A DNA stretch of 64,000 nt, from contig CP129490.1 in the NCBI GenBank assembly GCA_030584085.1, forward strand, positions 372,001 to 436,000, in the 5' to 3' direction. This stretch comes from Melioribacteraceae bacterium (GTDB lineage Bacteria; Bacteroidota; Ignavibacteria; Ignavibacteriales; Melioribacteraceae). Below the pieces are notes generated by a model that was given only the letters and a program-made list of their open reading frames with translations, was not told the origin of the DNA and did not search any database. Below are positions 55,711-64,000 of the stretch, one piece after another (position 1 is the stretch's first letter; each line of letters starts with the position of its first letter). The translations under genes and the position numbers were made by a program.

Positions 55711-55994
55711 TCTATTCCCTCAATTAGAATTCTTTTCAGTTCAAAGTGATAGACGAATTTACGATCGCCAAATTGTACTGCTTTAATTTTATTCATTCTT
55801 ATTTTAGCTGCAATGAAGTGATAACTCATGCCAGTTATTTCGGCTACTTCTCTGATAGAATATAAGAGCTTATCATCCTTCAGCTTTAGAAGTGAGGGAT
55901 GAAGCATAGCTTGGTTTTTGAAAATTTGAGTCGGGTTAGAAATGGAACTGCTTGTAGTTTCCAGCCCTTGGCTGAAGTCAATCTTTTTTGACAT
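55707..55994 (-). CDS. Excisionase-like HTH protein of tRNA-Ser island
   Basis: This 95-residue protein has a C-terminal HTH of the excisionase kind: YSIREVAEITGMSYHFIAAK, then IKAVQFGDRKFVYHFEL. The first 45 residues are a flexible Ser/Thr-rich arm. An ACGGAGGATCCG ribosome site precedes the ATG. It is the first gene of a three-gene unit with overlapping starts. It likely sets the direction of recombination or controls the operon. Confidence 0.78.
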   Translation of the reverse strand: MSKKIDFSQGLETTSSSISNPTQIFKNQAMLHPSLLKLKDDKLLYSIREVAEITGMSYHFIAAKIRMNKIKAVQFGDRKFVYHFELKRILIEGIE

Positions 55995-56152
55995 CGGATC
56001 CTCCGTATAAACATTGGTGCATCTAAAGTTAAATCACATTATCTAACTACATCACATAAAATACTTACATCATCATAGGGAACATATTTACATCGGAAAA
56101 ATTTTATAATCAAGAAAAATCTTAATCACGTGAAAATTTTTTTATGTTTTTT

Positions 56153-56440
56153 TTACTTTAGCTCGTCAATGTCTGCCATTATCAGATCAATCAAGCCAAT
56201 TGAAATCAAAATTTGCGAGATTTTCTTTTTGTCAAGATGATCCGAATGCTCATCAATGAAAGATGAGTAAATCGATCTGATTTTTATTAGAATAGCCGCT
56301 GTTGTTTTTTGATTGTACCTGCCAAATATTCCATCGGATTTTTTTATTTCTGAAATATTCTGATAAAGCTTGATGAGATCGTTCAATGTTTCTTTTATTT
56401 TTCTATTGTCTAAGTCTTCTAATCCGTCTTCCATTTGCAT
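56153..56440 (-). CDS. Small helical protein of unknown function
   Basis: This 95-residue, all-helical-looking protein (MQMEDGLEDLDNRKIKETLN ... LIDLIMADIDELK) has no signal, Cys or membrane segment. It lies between the excisionase-like gene and the GIY-YIG gene on the same strand. No family is recognised. Charged heptads suggest it may form a helical bundle or bind another island protein. Confidence 0.55.
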   Translation of the reverse strand: MQMEDGLEDLDNRKIKETLNDLIKLYQNISEIKKSDGIFGRYNQKTTAAILIKIRSIYSSFIDEHSDHLDKKKISQILISIGLIDLIMADIDELK

Positions 56441-56615
56441 TTATCCTATTAATTACCGGCAATTATATTTTTACACCACTTATTTTCAGAGCACTGCACA
56501 CTTTTAATTTCACAACCTCTTGAATCGGATACCACTTGGTTAAGTTAACTTCGAATAGGTACAAGCAAAGAAATAGGTGAAGCCGAGTTGTAGCTCCACC
56601 TACGGATCAGTATGA

Positions 56616-57260
56616 TTAAGGAGTCTTATTATAATACGGCAGCTTTCCATTGGTGTTGTTCTTATAATCTTCCAGCCAGTATTTCTCCCAAGAGATCTGC
56701 TCTTTTTGATCGGCAATCTCCGAGTATTCGACTGTTTCGATATTCCACTCTTTTCTATCCGGGTCCGCCAGTCGATTTTTTATGTTTCCTCTACCGATAT
56801 AAATCACCTCCCCGGAAGAATCTTTGTACCGATATATCCCGGTTGTTTCACTCGGGACGATTGAGGCTATTTCTGAAACATTCACCTTGTTTTCGAACGA
56901 CGGGATACACTCGGCAATCCAAACTTTACCTTCTTGTGTAACTTTCAACCGTCTTTTCTTGGAGTCATTGTTCTTTGCAATTGCGGTTAGCCATGGTAGA
57001 TTCTTAACCAGAGATCCGCAACTACTCTTAAACATACTCGATCTTTTCATCGGGAACAGAGAATAGGTGTTTTCATTTGGGGATTTAGAATTAAACTGAA
57101 ATCCAAGCCTCCTATTTGGCATATCAACGAAGTAGCTTACCGACTTTGCTTTCTTAAGTCCGGCTATTGCTGCCAACACATGATTAAATGTGATTTTGTG
57201 TGAAGTAATACTTACTTCCGGTTCAGTACTCCTTCCGTGATTCTTGTTAAACGCTTCCAT
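56616..57260 (-). CDS. GIY-YIG domain protein
   Basis: This 214-residue protein has a C-terminal GIY-YIG domain at 140-214: Gly141-Ile-Tyr143, Tyr154-Ile-Gly156, Arg163 in IKNRLAD, Glu192 in SWEKYWLEDYK and Asn211 near the end, so the nuclease site looks complete. Residues 1-130 are a separate alpha/beta domain (NHVLAAIAGLKKAKSVSYFV ... KVWIAECIPSF) that I do not recognise and that may bind DNA or RNA. A clear AAGGAG ribosome site fixes the start. It could be an element-specific endonuclease or a defence nuclease. Confidence 0.85.
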   Translation of the reverse strand: MEAFNKNHGRSTEPEVSITSHKITFNHVLAAIAGLKKAKSVSYFVDMPNRRLGFQFNSKSPNENTYSLFPMKRSSMFKSSCGSLVKNLPWLTAIAKNNDSKKRRLKVTQEGKVWIAECIPSFENKVNVSEIASIVPSETTGIYRYKDSSGEVIYIGRGNIKNRLADPDRKEWNIETVEYSEIADQKEQISWEKYWLEDYKNNTNGKLPYYNKTP

Positions 57261-57605
57261 ATTATTTTCTCCTTGTTTATTCTGTTCTCTCTTTCATTTC
57301 TTGTGATCGGGAGAGATAAACCGATCGGTACTTCAAAAACATTTCCGTCCCACTCATCGGAATCTGCTGAATAGATGTCGTCTCAACTCATTTCTTGTAT
57401 TCACAAGCTGATCTTTGAAACGGAGATACATAAATCCACCCAAAATAGGTGAGGGATACCCGGAAGCAGATATTAACAGAGTAAGGGACGGTATTGGGTC
57501 GCTAGCGATTCTAAACTTTTGTTACTTCAAGATCTGATTCAATTACTGGTTGTCATCAGTTGTGTTTTGTAAATAATTGGTAATGATGATTATCAAACAA
57601 GTTCC

Positions 57606-57743
57606 ATGCTAAAAAATTTGGTTGGAATGAAGGAAAAGTCGAAAAAAATGAAGCGAAAAACGACAGTGATCCGACGCCAGAATGGGATGCAAATAATTGC
57701 GCTGAAAGACGGAATGACTCATTCAGAAATTGTGTTTCTGTAA
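57606..57743 (+). CDS. Candidate 45-aa basic ORF
   Basis: The frame MLKNLVGMKEKSKKMKRKTT, then VIRRQNGMQIIALKDGMTHS and EIVFL, is strongly basic at first and then resembles a short strand-helix unit. No strong ribosome site is seen, although an internal Met offers another start. It is the only plus-strand frame in this part of the island. Low certainty. Confidence 0.25.
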   Translation: MLKNLVGMKEKSKKMKRKTTVIRRQNGMQIIALKDGMTHSEIVFL

Positions 57744-57862
57744 GATTATTCAGGCAATAGAAGTCATTAATGACAACCTGGAATTACGAAAATTTTTCTA
57801 AAGCTGTCATTTTTTTGCTGATTGGTGCAAATAATTGCATGTAAAACTTTTTGATTCATCCA

Positions 57863-57885
57863 AGGGGGTGAACGGTTCACCCCCT
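57863..57885. repeat. Perfect 11-bp inverted repeat near Fic gene
   Basis: AGGGGGTGAAC, a central G, then GTTCACCCCCT. The G/C-rich stem stands out in AT-rich DNA and lies 47 bp past the Fic gene stop on the minus strand. No T-run follows, so it could be a protein-binding site or a transcript-end hairpin. Confidence 0.7.
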
Positions 57886-57931
57886 CAAAAGAATCTCAAA
57901 ATCGAATTTAATAATCTCAGATAAGGTATGA

Positions 57932-59071
57932 TTAATTATCGGCAAAAAGCCGGTAGTAATCTTTGAAAAGAAATAATCTGTTTCTCTTATATCCTGTAAC
58001 CTCTTTTAATATTCCCAGATCAACAAAATCTTGGACAATTCTATTTGCTGGTTTCGTAGTAAGATCAAGTATTTCTTCCACCTCCTTAACGTTGATAATA
58101 GGTTTCTTATAAAGATGTGAAATTAAGATCTTACCATTCTGAATCCGGGAACCCATTGATAAAAGCTTCTTGCCCTCTATCTCGTCTTTCAAGCGTAGAA
58201 TTTCCTTAAATACTTGAATTCCTTTATCCGCAGTTTCTATTACCGCCACTAAAAAGAACTTAATCCATTGGGCAAGTTTATCTGAAGTTCTGACGAATGT
58301 AAGATTATCGTAATACAATGCTTTGTTCTTTTCGAAAAAATCCGATAGATATAATGTCGGTCTATCCAACAATCCGACTGCTACCAAATACAAAGTTATT
58401 AGAAGTCGACCTAATCTTCCGTTTCCATCGAGAAAAGGATGAATCGTTTCAAACTGGTAATGAGCAATTGCTATTCGTATTAAATGAGGTACCTCTATTG
58501 AATCATTGTGAATGAAATTTTCCAAATCATTCATTAAGTCAGAAACTTCTGAGTGATGTGGCGGAATAAAAACTGCATCATTTAAAGTAGCGCCACCGAT
58601 CCAGTTTTGACTTGTTCGATACTCCCCCGGCTGTTTGGCTTCTCCTCTTACACCGGAAAGAAGTATTTTATGTGCCGCCTTGAGAAGTCGTGTTGAGATC
58701 GGTAATTCTTTCAACTGGCTAATAGAATGATTCAAAGCAAAAATATAGTTTTGTACTTCCTGCCAGTCGTCCCGCTTTTCAGGATCAATTTCATTAACGG
58801 AAAGTAAGGCTTCGTCGACACTTGTTTTTGTTCCTTCAATTCTACTTGAAGTCGTGGCTTCTTTAATCACATGCATTGAAATATAGAAATCAATATTTGG
58901 GACATATAAAGAAAATGCGTTCAATTCGCCCAACTTAGTGTTTGCCTCAGCCAATAATGTATTTATTTTGGGTTCAACCCAAGTCCAGACTTGATTAATA
59001 CTAGACGGTGTAAAGCTCCTGTACTGAAATTGCTGTACAAGGTTTCCCGCTTTGAATTCTCTTATATCCAT
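57932..59071 (-). CDS. Fic-family AMPylating protein (class II, N-terminal inhibitory helix)
   Basis: The protein has about 379 residues. The N-terminal domain carries the inhibitory motif (Ser75-x3-Glu79-Gly80 in TSSRIEGT) that keeps Fic proteins inactive. The Fic core has HPFLDGNGRLGR (His211 to Arg222), the full nucleotide-transfer motif. A winged-helix end (about 300-379: IINVKEVEEILDLTTKPANRI) suggests DNA binding. The frame is open to 59134, but AAGGAAAG before the ATG at 59071 (MDIREFK) sets the start. Such proteins modify a target protein with AMP; the target here is unknown. Confidence 0.92.
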   Translation of the reverse strand: MDIREFKAGNLVQQFQYRSFTPSSINQVWTWVEPKINTLLAEANTKLGELNAFSLYVPNIDFYISMHVIKEATTSSRIEGTKTSVDEALLSVNEIDPEKRDDWQEVQNYIFALNHSISQLKELPISTRLLKAAHKILLSGVRGEAKQPGEYRTSQNWIGGATLNDAVFIPPHHSEVSDLMNDLENFIHNDSIEVPHLIRIAIAHYQFETIHPFLDGNGRLGRLLITLYLVAVGLLDRPTLYLSDFFEKNKALYYDNLTFVRTSDKLAQWIKFFLVAVIETADKGIQVFKEILRLKDEIEGKKLLSMGSRIQNGKILISHLYKKPIINVKEVEEILDLTTKPANRIVQDFVDLGILKEVTGYKRNRLFLFKDYYRLFADN

Positions 59072-59540
59072 CGACTTTCCTTGATTTACTCCACTAATGT
59101 AATTTATAATGGCGAAATACGCAAGAATCTCCATTAAAAATAATTGTAGTGGCTAAATACAAGCCTTTATGCTACTAAAAAAGTGTTTGATTACCATCTC
59201 CGGAGCAGAATTTTAGCCATACAACTGCAATCAAAGAAGGTGCTATCTTACGAGGGCTATTCAGATGGTTTCTGATCTAACCTTAGTAATCCATACGGCG
59301 TTTATCTCCCCGAAGAGAAGTTATTAAGCAAATTTTAAACGGAGTAGAAGAAATTGAAGATTATGTATGGGTTAAATAGGTTCTTCGATTGTGGTGCGTT
59401 TAAATACGAAATACGACTCTTTGAGAGATAGAAATGAAAATGAAAATTAGGAAAGAGAATCATTGAAATAGGTCATAGATCGATTGGGATATTGAAATGA
59501 CCTCTGTCCTTTTAACAATGAAGAAATGCAATTTCATGGT

Positions 59541-60204
59541 TCATTTACTGGATTCATTTTCATCTTCCGCCAATAAATCGGCTAATTGAATTATAATCCC
59601 ATCCAGCGATATCTCTTCAACTCAATAAATTTTCTTTTCAATAAACAAGGCATTGGTCTAATTCTTCGTCCTTAAAACCAATAAAACGAATCCTTAATTG
59701 TAATTTTGAAAGGAGCCTCTTGTTAAATATTTAAGATCTCTGCCCGGCATTTTGAGGTTACTTTTAATCGTTAACCACAAAAAAGATAATTAGAGAACTG
59801 AGTTGTCGATATACTCCAATCTTTCTTCCGCCTGTTAAACAGTCTATGTTGTCCAGCCATAGAGAAATTATTAATATCTTCTTGCCATACACTGAAACGA
59901 GTAGTCAACTGACCGTCGTTTCAAAATCAACGAAAGGGATGCTTGCCAGCTTTTTGAGTGATCTAATCTTCCGCTAATACGAAAATCTGACAAATGTTAT
60001 TTCCGATCCGACCATATCCGCCATCCAAATGATGCTGGTTAAAGGCTATTCTTGAGTAATTGACTGGGAATCCTTAAAACCACTAAAAAGTGAATTACTG
60101 TGTATTTTCATATGCGGAATTAATACAAGTTCTTTGTCCGGCAACTTTAATTGATTTCCACCGCATTTAATGAGGAATGCTAAATCACCGAGCAAGGAAT
60201 CTTG
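59541..60204 (-). pseudogene. Decayed gene of unknown function
   Basis: Reading the minus strand, several protein-like open pieces follow one another in changing frames: LLGDLAFLIKCGGNQLKLPD ... HSNSLFSGFKDSQ, then SRIAFNQHHLDGGYGRIGNN, then RFSVWQEDINNFSMAGQHRL, and finally EEISLDGIIIQLADLLAEDE with a stop at 59541. Stops and shifts separate them. The pieces have normal amino-acid makeup, unlike random frames, so this is probably one inactivated gene behind the replication-initiator gene. No family is recognised. Confidence 0.5.
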
Positions 60205-60329
60205 TCAGAAATGCAACTAATTTCATTATGACAAATTTTCTATTTGTCAATTTTGAAAATCAGAAGATAATTCATCACAACTATTTCCAATGGTCACTCG
60301 TGCACTTGTAGTTTTCGCAAAGACGTTGA

Positions 60330-61451
60330 TTACTTCTCATAATCAGCTTTGATCATCTTCTTGAGGTCGGAAATAATATCAATTTCCTTCTTTAACTCAT
60401 TATTCTTGATTTCATTAAACCGGTTGATGTATCTTCTGTAAGCATCATCACCAGAATTTATACCATATATTTTCAGATAATTGATAAGTGAATGATGATC
60501 ATTGTTGCAAATATTTGTAATAATATGATCCATGGCGATGTCCTTTTCGTGATTATTGAATTTATATTTACCTCTCTTGGGTATATCTAAATATCGCATT
60601 GCCAAGTCAAGTGAAATTGAATCAAGGACATCATAATTGACCATTTTTGTTGTTCCAAATACTTCTGTAAGATATAGTTGGCTATCATCCTTCAACCCAA
60701 AAAATTTTCTTATAGAACTGTGATGGAAAAACTTTATCTCAATACGTAGGATATTTAAAAAACGTTTGGGATCGATAAAAGTGCATATAGGATCTTGTCC
60801 TCCTTTCCTTCCTTTACCACTGATCAGCTCGGCATATTTATTATAAATTGTTGTCAGTGCATCATCTTCCTTTGATTTGGCACGAATTTCAACTGCATGA
60901 TCATGCGGTTCCAACTGAAATCCTTTGCGCACAACCAGATATTTCAAGCAGTTTATGTAAAACCTAACCTCTTCTTGATCCTTAAGAACTATATCAGTTG
61001 TAACGTCGATCCACAGTACTTTGCAATGCTTTAATGCGTTTTCTTTGTCGATTTTAATTATCCCCAACTCATTTACTATGTCAAAAATCAAATGGACATT
61101 ATTTTTATTAAATAATTCACCATACTTATCTTTGAAAATCTTTGAGGAGACTTCAAGGTTTACAACACATTGCTTGTGATCTATTTCAATGAGATTTATC
61201 CCAATTGAGGATACTTTACTCAATTTTTCACTCGAGGGTAGATCCTTACTTTTTCGATCCAAAGATAATCCCTTGCATTTTCCTATAGAAATTAGCTTTT
61301 TAAGTTTACCTTGTGTAATTATAACCTTATCCATACGTTGAACCGGAACCTTACTCCTTGTTATAGAATGATTGGCTAATTCGTTGAAAGTACTTGAAAC
61401 TTCAGTGAATTTCAGCGGCCATTGTAACTTGATTGAATCTACTTGAAGCAT
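60330..61451 (-). CDS. Putative rolling-circle/phage-type replication initiator
   Basis: This 373-residue protein starts MLQVDSIKLQWPLKFTEVSS. Pieces such as TIYNKYAELISGKG and LRIEIKFFHHSSIRKFFGL recall the 'Y-x-K-x-x-E-L' and 'L-R-I-E-x' blocks of plasmid and filamentous-phage gene II-type replication proteins. I cannot see a clean HUH motif, so this is tentative. A strong GGAGG site precedes the start. Within an integrated island it may allow the excised circle to replicate. Its downstream partner gene on the same strand is decayed. Confidence 0.45.
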   Translation of the reverse strand: MLQVDSIKLQWPLKFTEVSSTFNELANHSITRSKVPVQRMDKVIITQGKLKKLISIGKCKGLSLDRKSKDLPSSEKLSKVSSIGINLIEIDHKQCVVNLEVSSKIFKDKYGELFNKNNVHLIFDIVNELGIIKIDKENALKHCKVLWIDVTTDIVLKDQEEVRFYINCLKYLVVRKGFQLEPHDHAVEIRAKSKEDDALTTIYNKYAELISGKGRKGGQDPICTFIDPKRFLNILRIEIKFFHHSSIRKFFGLKDDSQLYLTEVFGTTKMVNYDVLDSISLDLAMRYLDIPKRGKYKFNNHEKDIAMDHIITNICNNDHHSLINYLKIYGINSGDDAYRRYINRFNEIKNNELKKEIDIISDLKKMIKADYEK

Positions 61452-61993
61452 AAAACCTCCAGAAATTTGGTTAATATATATATAGATAAAATAATCTTAT
61501 TGTCTCATTCACGCACATAACATTTCTCATTTCAATCTATCCTTAACGAATGAGTAATTACTTGGCACCAATTACATATTAGTTTAAGAAACGCAGGTAG
61601 GAATTATTTCCGTAATCTAGCCTCATCATCTTTACCAATCCCGTAACAAGAATTACAAATGCAATTAAAATTAAATCATCGATTCCTTCAATAGGTGGGA
61701 TAGATATTAAGTGACATAAGCGCCATGATCCAATATGATTGTAAATGTTTTGATTTTGTTATACCGAACAAATTGCGTGCTATAAAAGTAAGAGGAAGGA
61801 AAGTCACGGGAGAAATTGGGAGATCCTGATAAATACTTATAAAATATCACTATTACATTGTGTGCCTATTTCTATCACGCTTTACCGTTACGACCATCAC
61901 GCTCTCTTCCTGATAATCTGTATTTTTCTTCCGTTTTCGCATTGGCACAAGCATTGTATCTAAAGTGACAAACGAAAAAAAACGGAGGATGAA
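61452..61993. other. Divergent promoter region
   Basis: No gene in 542 bp between the initiator gene (minus) and the nuclease-like gene (plus). A TATAAAA at about 61781 could be part of a plus-strand promoter. The opposite-strand frame at 61853-62035 overlaps the next gene and looks like chance. Confidence 0.45.
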
Positions 61994-63394
61994 ATGTCTG
62001 AAGCAAAAAAATACCCGGATTTTGATAGTGAACAAATTACACTGGACAAGGTTTCAAACCTTATCCATTTGAGCAATTTAGAGGTTCATAATCCCGAACT
62101 ATATCAAGAACTCAATAAGCTTGATACAAACTCAAAAAGAGTTATCGAGATAAAGAAAGTTATTGACCTTGGAACTTTTGTTAAATCAAAAGTGCAAATG
62201 ATGATGGATACTGACTTTGTAAATCTTCGAGTTAAATCAATGGTGGATGAATTTAACCAAGGAATGGATTCTACAAAATCTGAAATTCTCGAATTGGTGC
62301 AGCAAAATTTTGATCCATCAAAAACTGATTCTTATTCCGATAAGTTGAACAGATTCTTTAACAATCTTAAAGAGGATCTTCAGAAAACTATTAATTCTAC
62401 TACCAAAGAACTGATAGACGGAAAGGACCAAATAAAGAAAAGTATTGATGATACTCTAAATCCCGATCTAAGCACAAGCTATCTGGCAAAAGTATCGCGG
62501 ACTATTAATGACTTCAAAACTGAACTAGATAAAAGTTTTGATTTTGGTAGAGAAGGCAGTATTGCAAATCAATTAAAAATGATGCTTGATTCAAACTTTG
62601 GAGATAATGGTAAAGTAATCAAGGCAGTTGAAAAGAAATTATCATTTGATAATCCTAATAGTACCTTTAACTTATTGCAAAGTAATATTACCAGACAGCT
62701 AAACGAAATTAAACAAGAAATAGAATTGATAAAGAAAGCGGATGAACTCCAAAAAGAGGCAAATAAAAAATCCACACAGAAAGGATATGATTTTGAAGAT
62801 CAGGTTTTAGATGCATTAGAAAACATAGCTTCTTCGAATGGTGATCTTGTTGAAGATTTGACAACAAAAAGCGGTTCAACCGGTTCAAGTAAAAAAGGTG
62901 ATTTTAACTATACAGTAAAAAGTATTAATAAAGTAATTGCGATTGAAGCAAGGGACCGTGATACAATTTCAACTCCTTCAACACTCATAAAGGAGCTTGA
63001 TAAAACAAAGACAAATAGAAACGCTGATTTTACTATTTACTTGACAGCAAGCGAAGAACAGCTTCATAAACAAATCGGAATGTTTCAAGAATATGATTCA
63101 GATAAAATAGTAACGCATTTCGGATTACTCCAAGTTGCCTTCAAAGTTGCAATTTCTCGAATGATAATTGAACATGAAAGTATTGATGAAGTGGATAAAG
63201 CCGCAGTTGAAAAAGAAATATCCAACATTGAAAGTACCTTAAAAAGTTTTTCGGGACTAAAATCAGCTGCTACGAATATTAAAAAAGAAGCAGATAAAAT
63301 AACTGCGAAGGCCGATGAAATTAAGATTGATATAAGTAATTCTTTAATTAGTCTAAATGAATTGTTATTTTCACAAGGTACAATCACAGAATGA
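61994..63394 (+). CDS. Coiled-coil protein with REase-like (DUF2130-like) nuclease domain
   Basis: This 466-residue protein has residues about 60-260 in long amphipathic helices (SMVDEFNQGMDSTKSEILEL ... EIKQEIELIKKADELQKEAN), like a coiled coil. Then comes a PD-(D/E)xK-like fold: KGYDFEDQVLDALENIA, SSKKGDFNY (likely Asp) and VIAIEARDRD, where the usual E-x-K is E-x-R. RmuC/DUF2130-type proteins share this layout. The start follows GGAGG. Its stop overlaps the start of an HsdR-like helicase gene by ATGA, so the two probably work as one restriction-like or defence unit. Confidence 0.7.
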   Translation: MSEAKKYPDFDSEQITLDKVSNLIHLSNLEVHNPELYQELNKLDTNSKRVIEIKKVIDLGTFVKSKVQMMMDTDFVNLRVKSMVDEFNQGMDSTKSEILELVQQNFDPSKTDSYSDKLNRFFNNLKEDLQKTINSTTKELIDGKDQIKKSIDDTLNPDLSTSYLAKVSRTINDFKTELDKSFDFGREGSIANQLKMMLDSNFGDNGKVIKAVEKKLSFDNPNSTFNLLQSNITRQLNEIKQEIELIKKADELQKEANKKSTQKGYDFEDQVLDALENIASSNGDLVEDLTTKSGSTGSSKKGDFNYTVKSINKVIAIEARDRDTISTPSTLIKELDKTKTNRNADFTIYLTASEEQLHKQIGMFQEYDSDKIVTHFGLLQVAFKVAISRMIIEHESIDEVDKAAVEKEISNIESTLKSFSGLKSAATNIKKEADKITAKADEIKIDISNSLISLNELLFSQGTITE

Positions 63395-64000
63395 TTGAGT
63401 TAATGCCTGAAAGCAACTTTAAGTTTCTTGAAAAGAAATTACCTGATTTAGCAGCTCTGGGGGATTTTGCAGAACAGTATGTTTATGCAGATCCCCAATC
63501 CTCTGCTGTCAAGCTTAGAACATTTGCTGAAAAGTTTGTTGAGATTATTTACACAATTCGAAACATTGATAACACTTCTTACCTAGATAATCTTTTCGGG
63601 CAATTAGACAATGATACTTTTAAAGAAGCCGTTCCCAAAACTGTAATTAATCTGCTACACTCGTTGAGAATCAATGGAAATAGAGCTGCTCACGGCAGCG
63701 ATATCACTTCCGAAATTATAATAGAACTTCTCAAGCAGGCGCACGAATTAGCAAAGTGGATTTACGGAACTTATTGCAGCGGAAATATTAATAGTGTTCC
63801 AATTTTTGCAGACCCAACACAAAATGTAAAAACTGAAGAATGGAAATCTGAAAGAAATAAAATTTTAAAAGATCTTTATGAAAAAGAGAAACAGCTTCAA
63901 GAAGCAATCGCACAATTACAAATTGAAAGACAAAGGAAAGAAACAAAAGTCAGAGCTAAAGAGGAATTAGATCAATTTGTTATTAAGGGGCAAGAAGTTG
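63391..64000 (+). CDS. HsdR-like helicase, N-terminal DUF4145 part (3' end outside window)
   Basis: The visible 203 residues start MIELMPESNFKFLEKKLPDL and continue AEQYVYADPQSSAVKLRTFAE, RINGNRAAHGSDIT, and a coiled coil (EKEKQLQEAIAQLQIERQ). This opening (S-N-F-x-F-L ... 'E-x-x-x-Y-x-D-P' ... 'N-x-x-A-H') is the DUF4145 domain at the head of type I restriction R-subunit-like helicases. The helicase domains lie beyond the window. Start and the preceding stop overlap as ATGA. It may be the motor partner of the nuclease-like protein encoded just upstream. Confidence 0.8.
   Translation, partial: MIELMPESNFKFLEKKLPDLAALGDFAEQYVYADPQSSAVKLRTFAEKFVEIIYTIRNIDNTSYLDNLFGQLDNDTFKEAVPKTVINLLHSLRINGNRAAHGSDITSEIIIELLKQAHELAKWIYGTYCSGNINSVPIFADPTQNVKTEEWKSERNKILKDLYEKEKQLQEAIAQLQIERQRKETKVRAKEELDQFVIKGQEV

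Larger units (their letters stand above)
57261..57931. other. Intergenic region with one small ORF and a hairpin
   Basis: Apart from the 45-codon candidate ORF and the perfect palindrome listed separately, I see no gene or known RNA in these 671 bp. It separates the GIY-YIG gene from the Fic gene, both on the minus strand. Confidence 0.5.

Noticed and set aside
61853-62035. 60-aa minus-strand frame before the nuclease-like gene
   Set aside because: It overlaps the start of a well-supported plus-strand gene and has unlikely composition.
1-64000. CRISPR array
   Set aside because: No regularly spaced direct repeats of 24-40 bp with unique spacers were seen, and no cas genes.

Overview
The window looks like a chromosome segment from an AT-rich member of the Bacteroidota/Ignavibacteria group. 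The evidence is a type IX secretion sorting tail with the NYPNPFNPSTT motif (44394-45833), a PorV/UPF0164-type outer-membrane protein, a TonB-dependent receptor with a carboxypeptidase-regulatory domain, and a two-component-propeller histidine kinase with NarL-type regulators. The exact lineage is inferred, not proven.

Region 1 (1-1212) is the end of a metal-efflux operon on the minus strand: an SmtB/ArsR sensor with a perfect 24-bp palindromic operator, a small exported protein, and a CzcC/TolC-like component cut by the window edge. Region 2 (1239-6256) is an integrated element: an integrase remnant, a small Cys-rich phage-type protein, a prim-pol/helicase replication protein, a tyrosine recombinase, an excisionase-like HTH protein and an RteC-like protein.

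Region 3 (6407-23490) is a dense defence island. On the plus strand an ABC-three-component module (effector/CTD protein, small middle component, DUF2326 ATPase) runs directly into a PLD-nuclease/SNF2-type helicase, an Eco57I-like methyltransferase and a DUF3800 protein. The DUF3800 gene sits between the methyltransferase stop and a second, diverged copy of the methyltransferase 3' end. Next come a SIR2-like protein and a DUF3800 + BECR-nuclease-like pair. Convergent to these is a tightly overlapping four-gene minus-strand cassette: XRE-ImmA/IrrE, PIN, a 102-aa unknown and TIR. Region 4 (23491-26947) is loose accessory DNA with an exported SNase-like nuclease, a DUF6266-like protein, a bulged hairpin, and small ORFs including a SymE/AbrB-like 49-aa protein, ending at tRNA-Asp.

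Region 5 (27127-53720) is core-like chromosome: phosphofructokinase, RNase HIII, a parvulin-type chaperone, the propeller kinase with two paralogous regulators (one TTG-started with a degenerate HTH), a TonB receptor/secreted protein/PorV/T9SS-cargo cluster, a lipoprotein, an SGNH-TPR protein divergent from a carbamoyltransferase-SxtJ-DUF5989 trio, an exported caspase-like protein, and tRNA-Ser(UGA).

Region 6 (53732-64000) is a second island apparently inserted at tRNA-Ser. Three genes overlapping by ATGA encode an HTH excisionase, a tyrosine recombinase and a shortened IS1595-like protein that has lost recognisable catalytic residues. These are followed by a GIY-YIG protein, a Fic protein, a decayed gene, a putative replication initiator, and a two-gene nuclease/HsdR-like system that runs off the right edge. 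The most promising candidates for undescribed biology are the ABC-3C + helicase + methyltransferase operon, the XRE-ImmA/PIN/unknown/TIR cassette, and the integrase trio.
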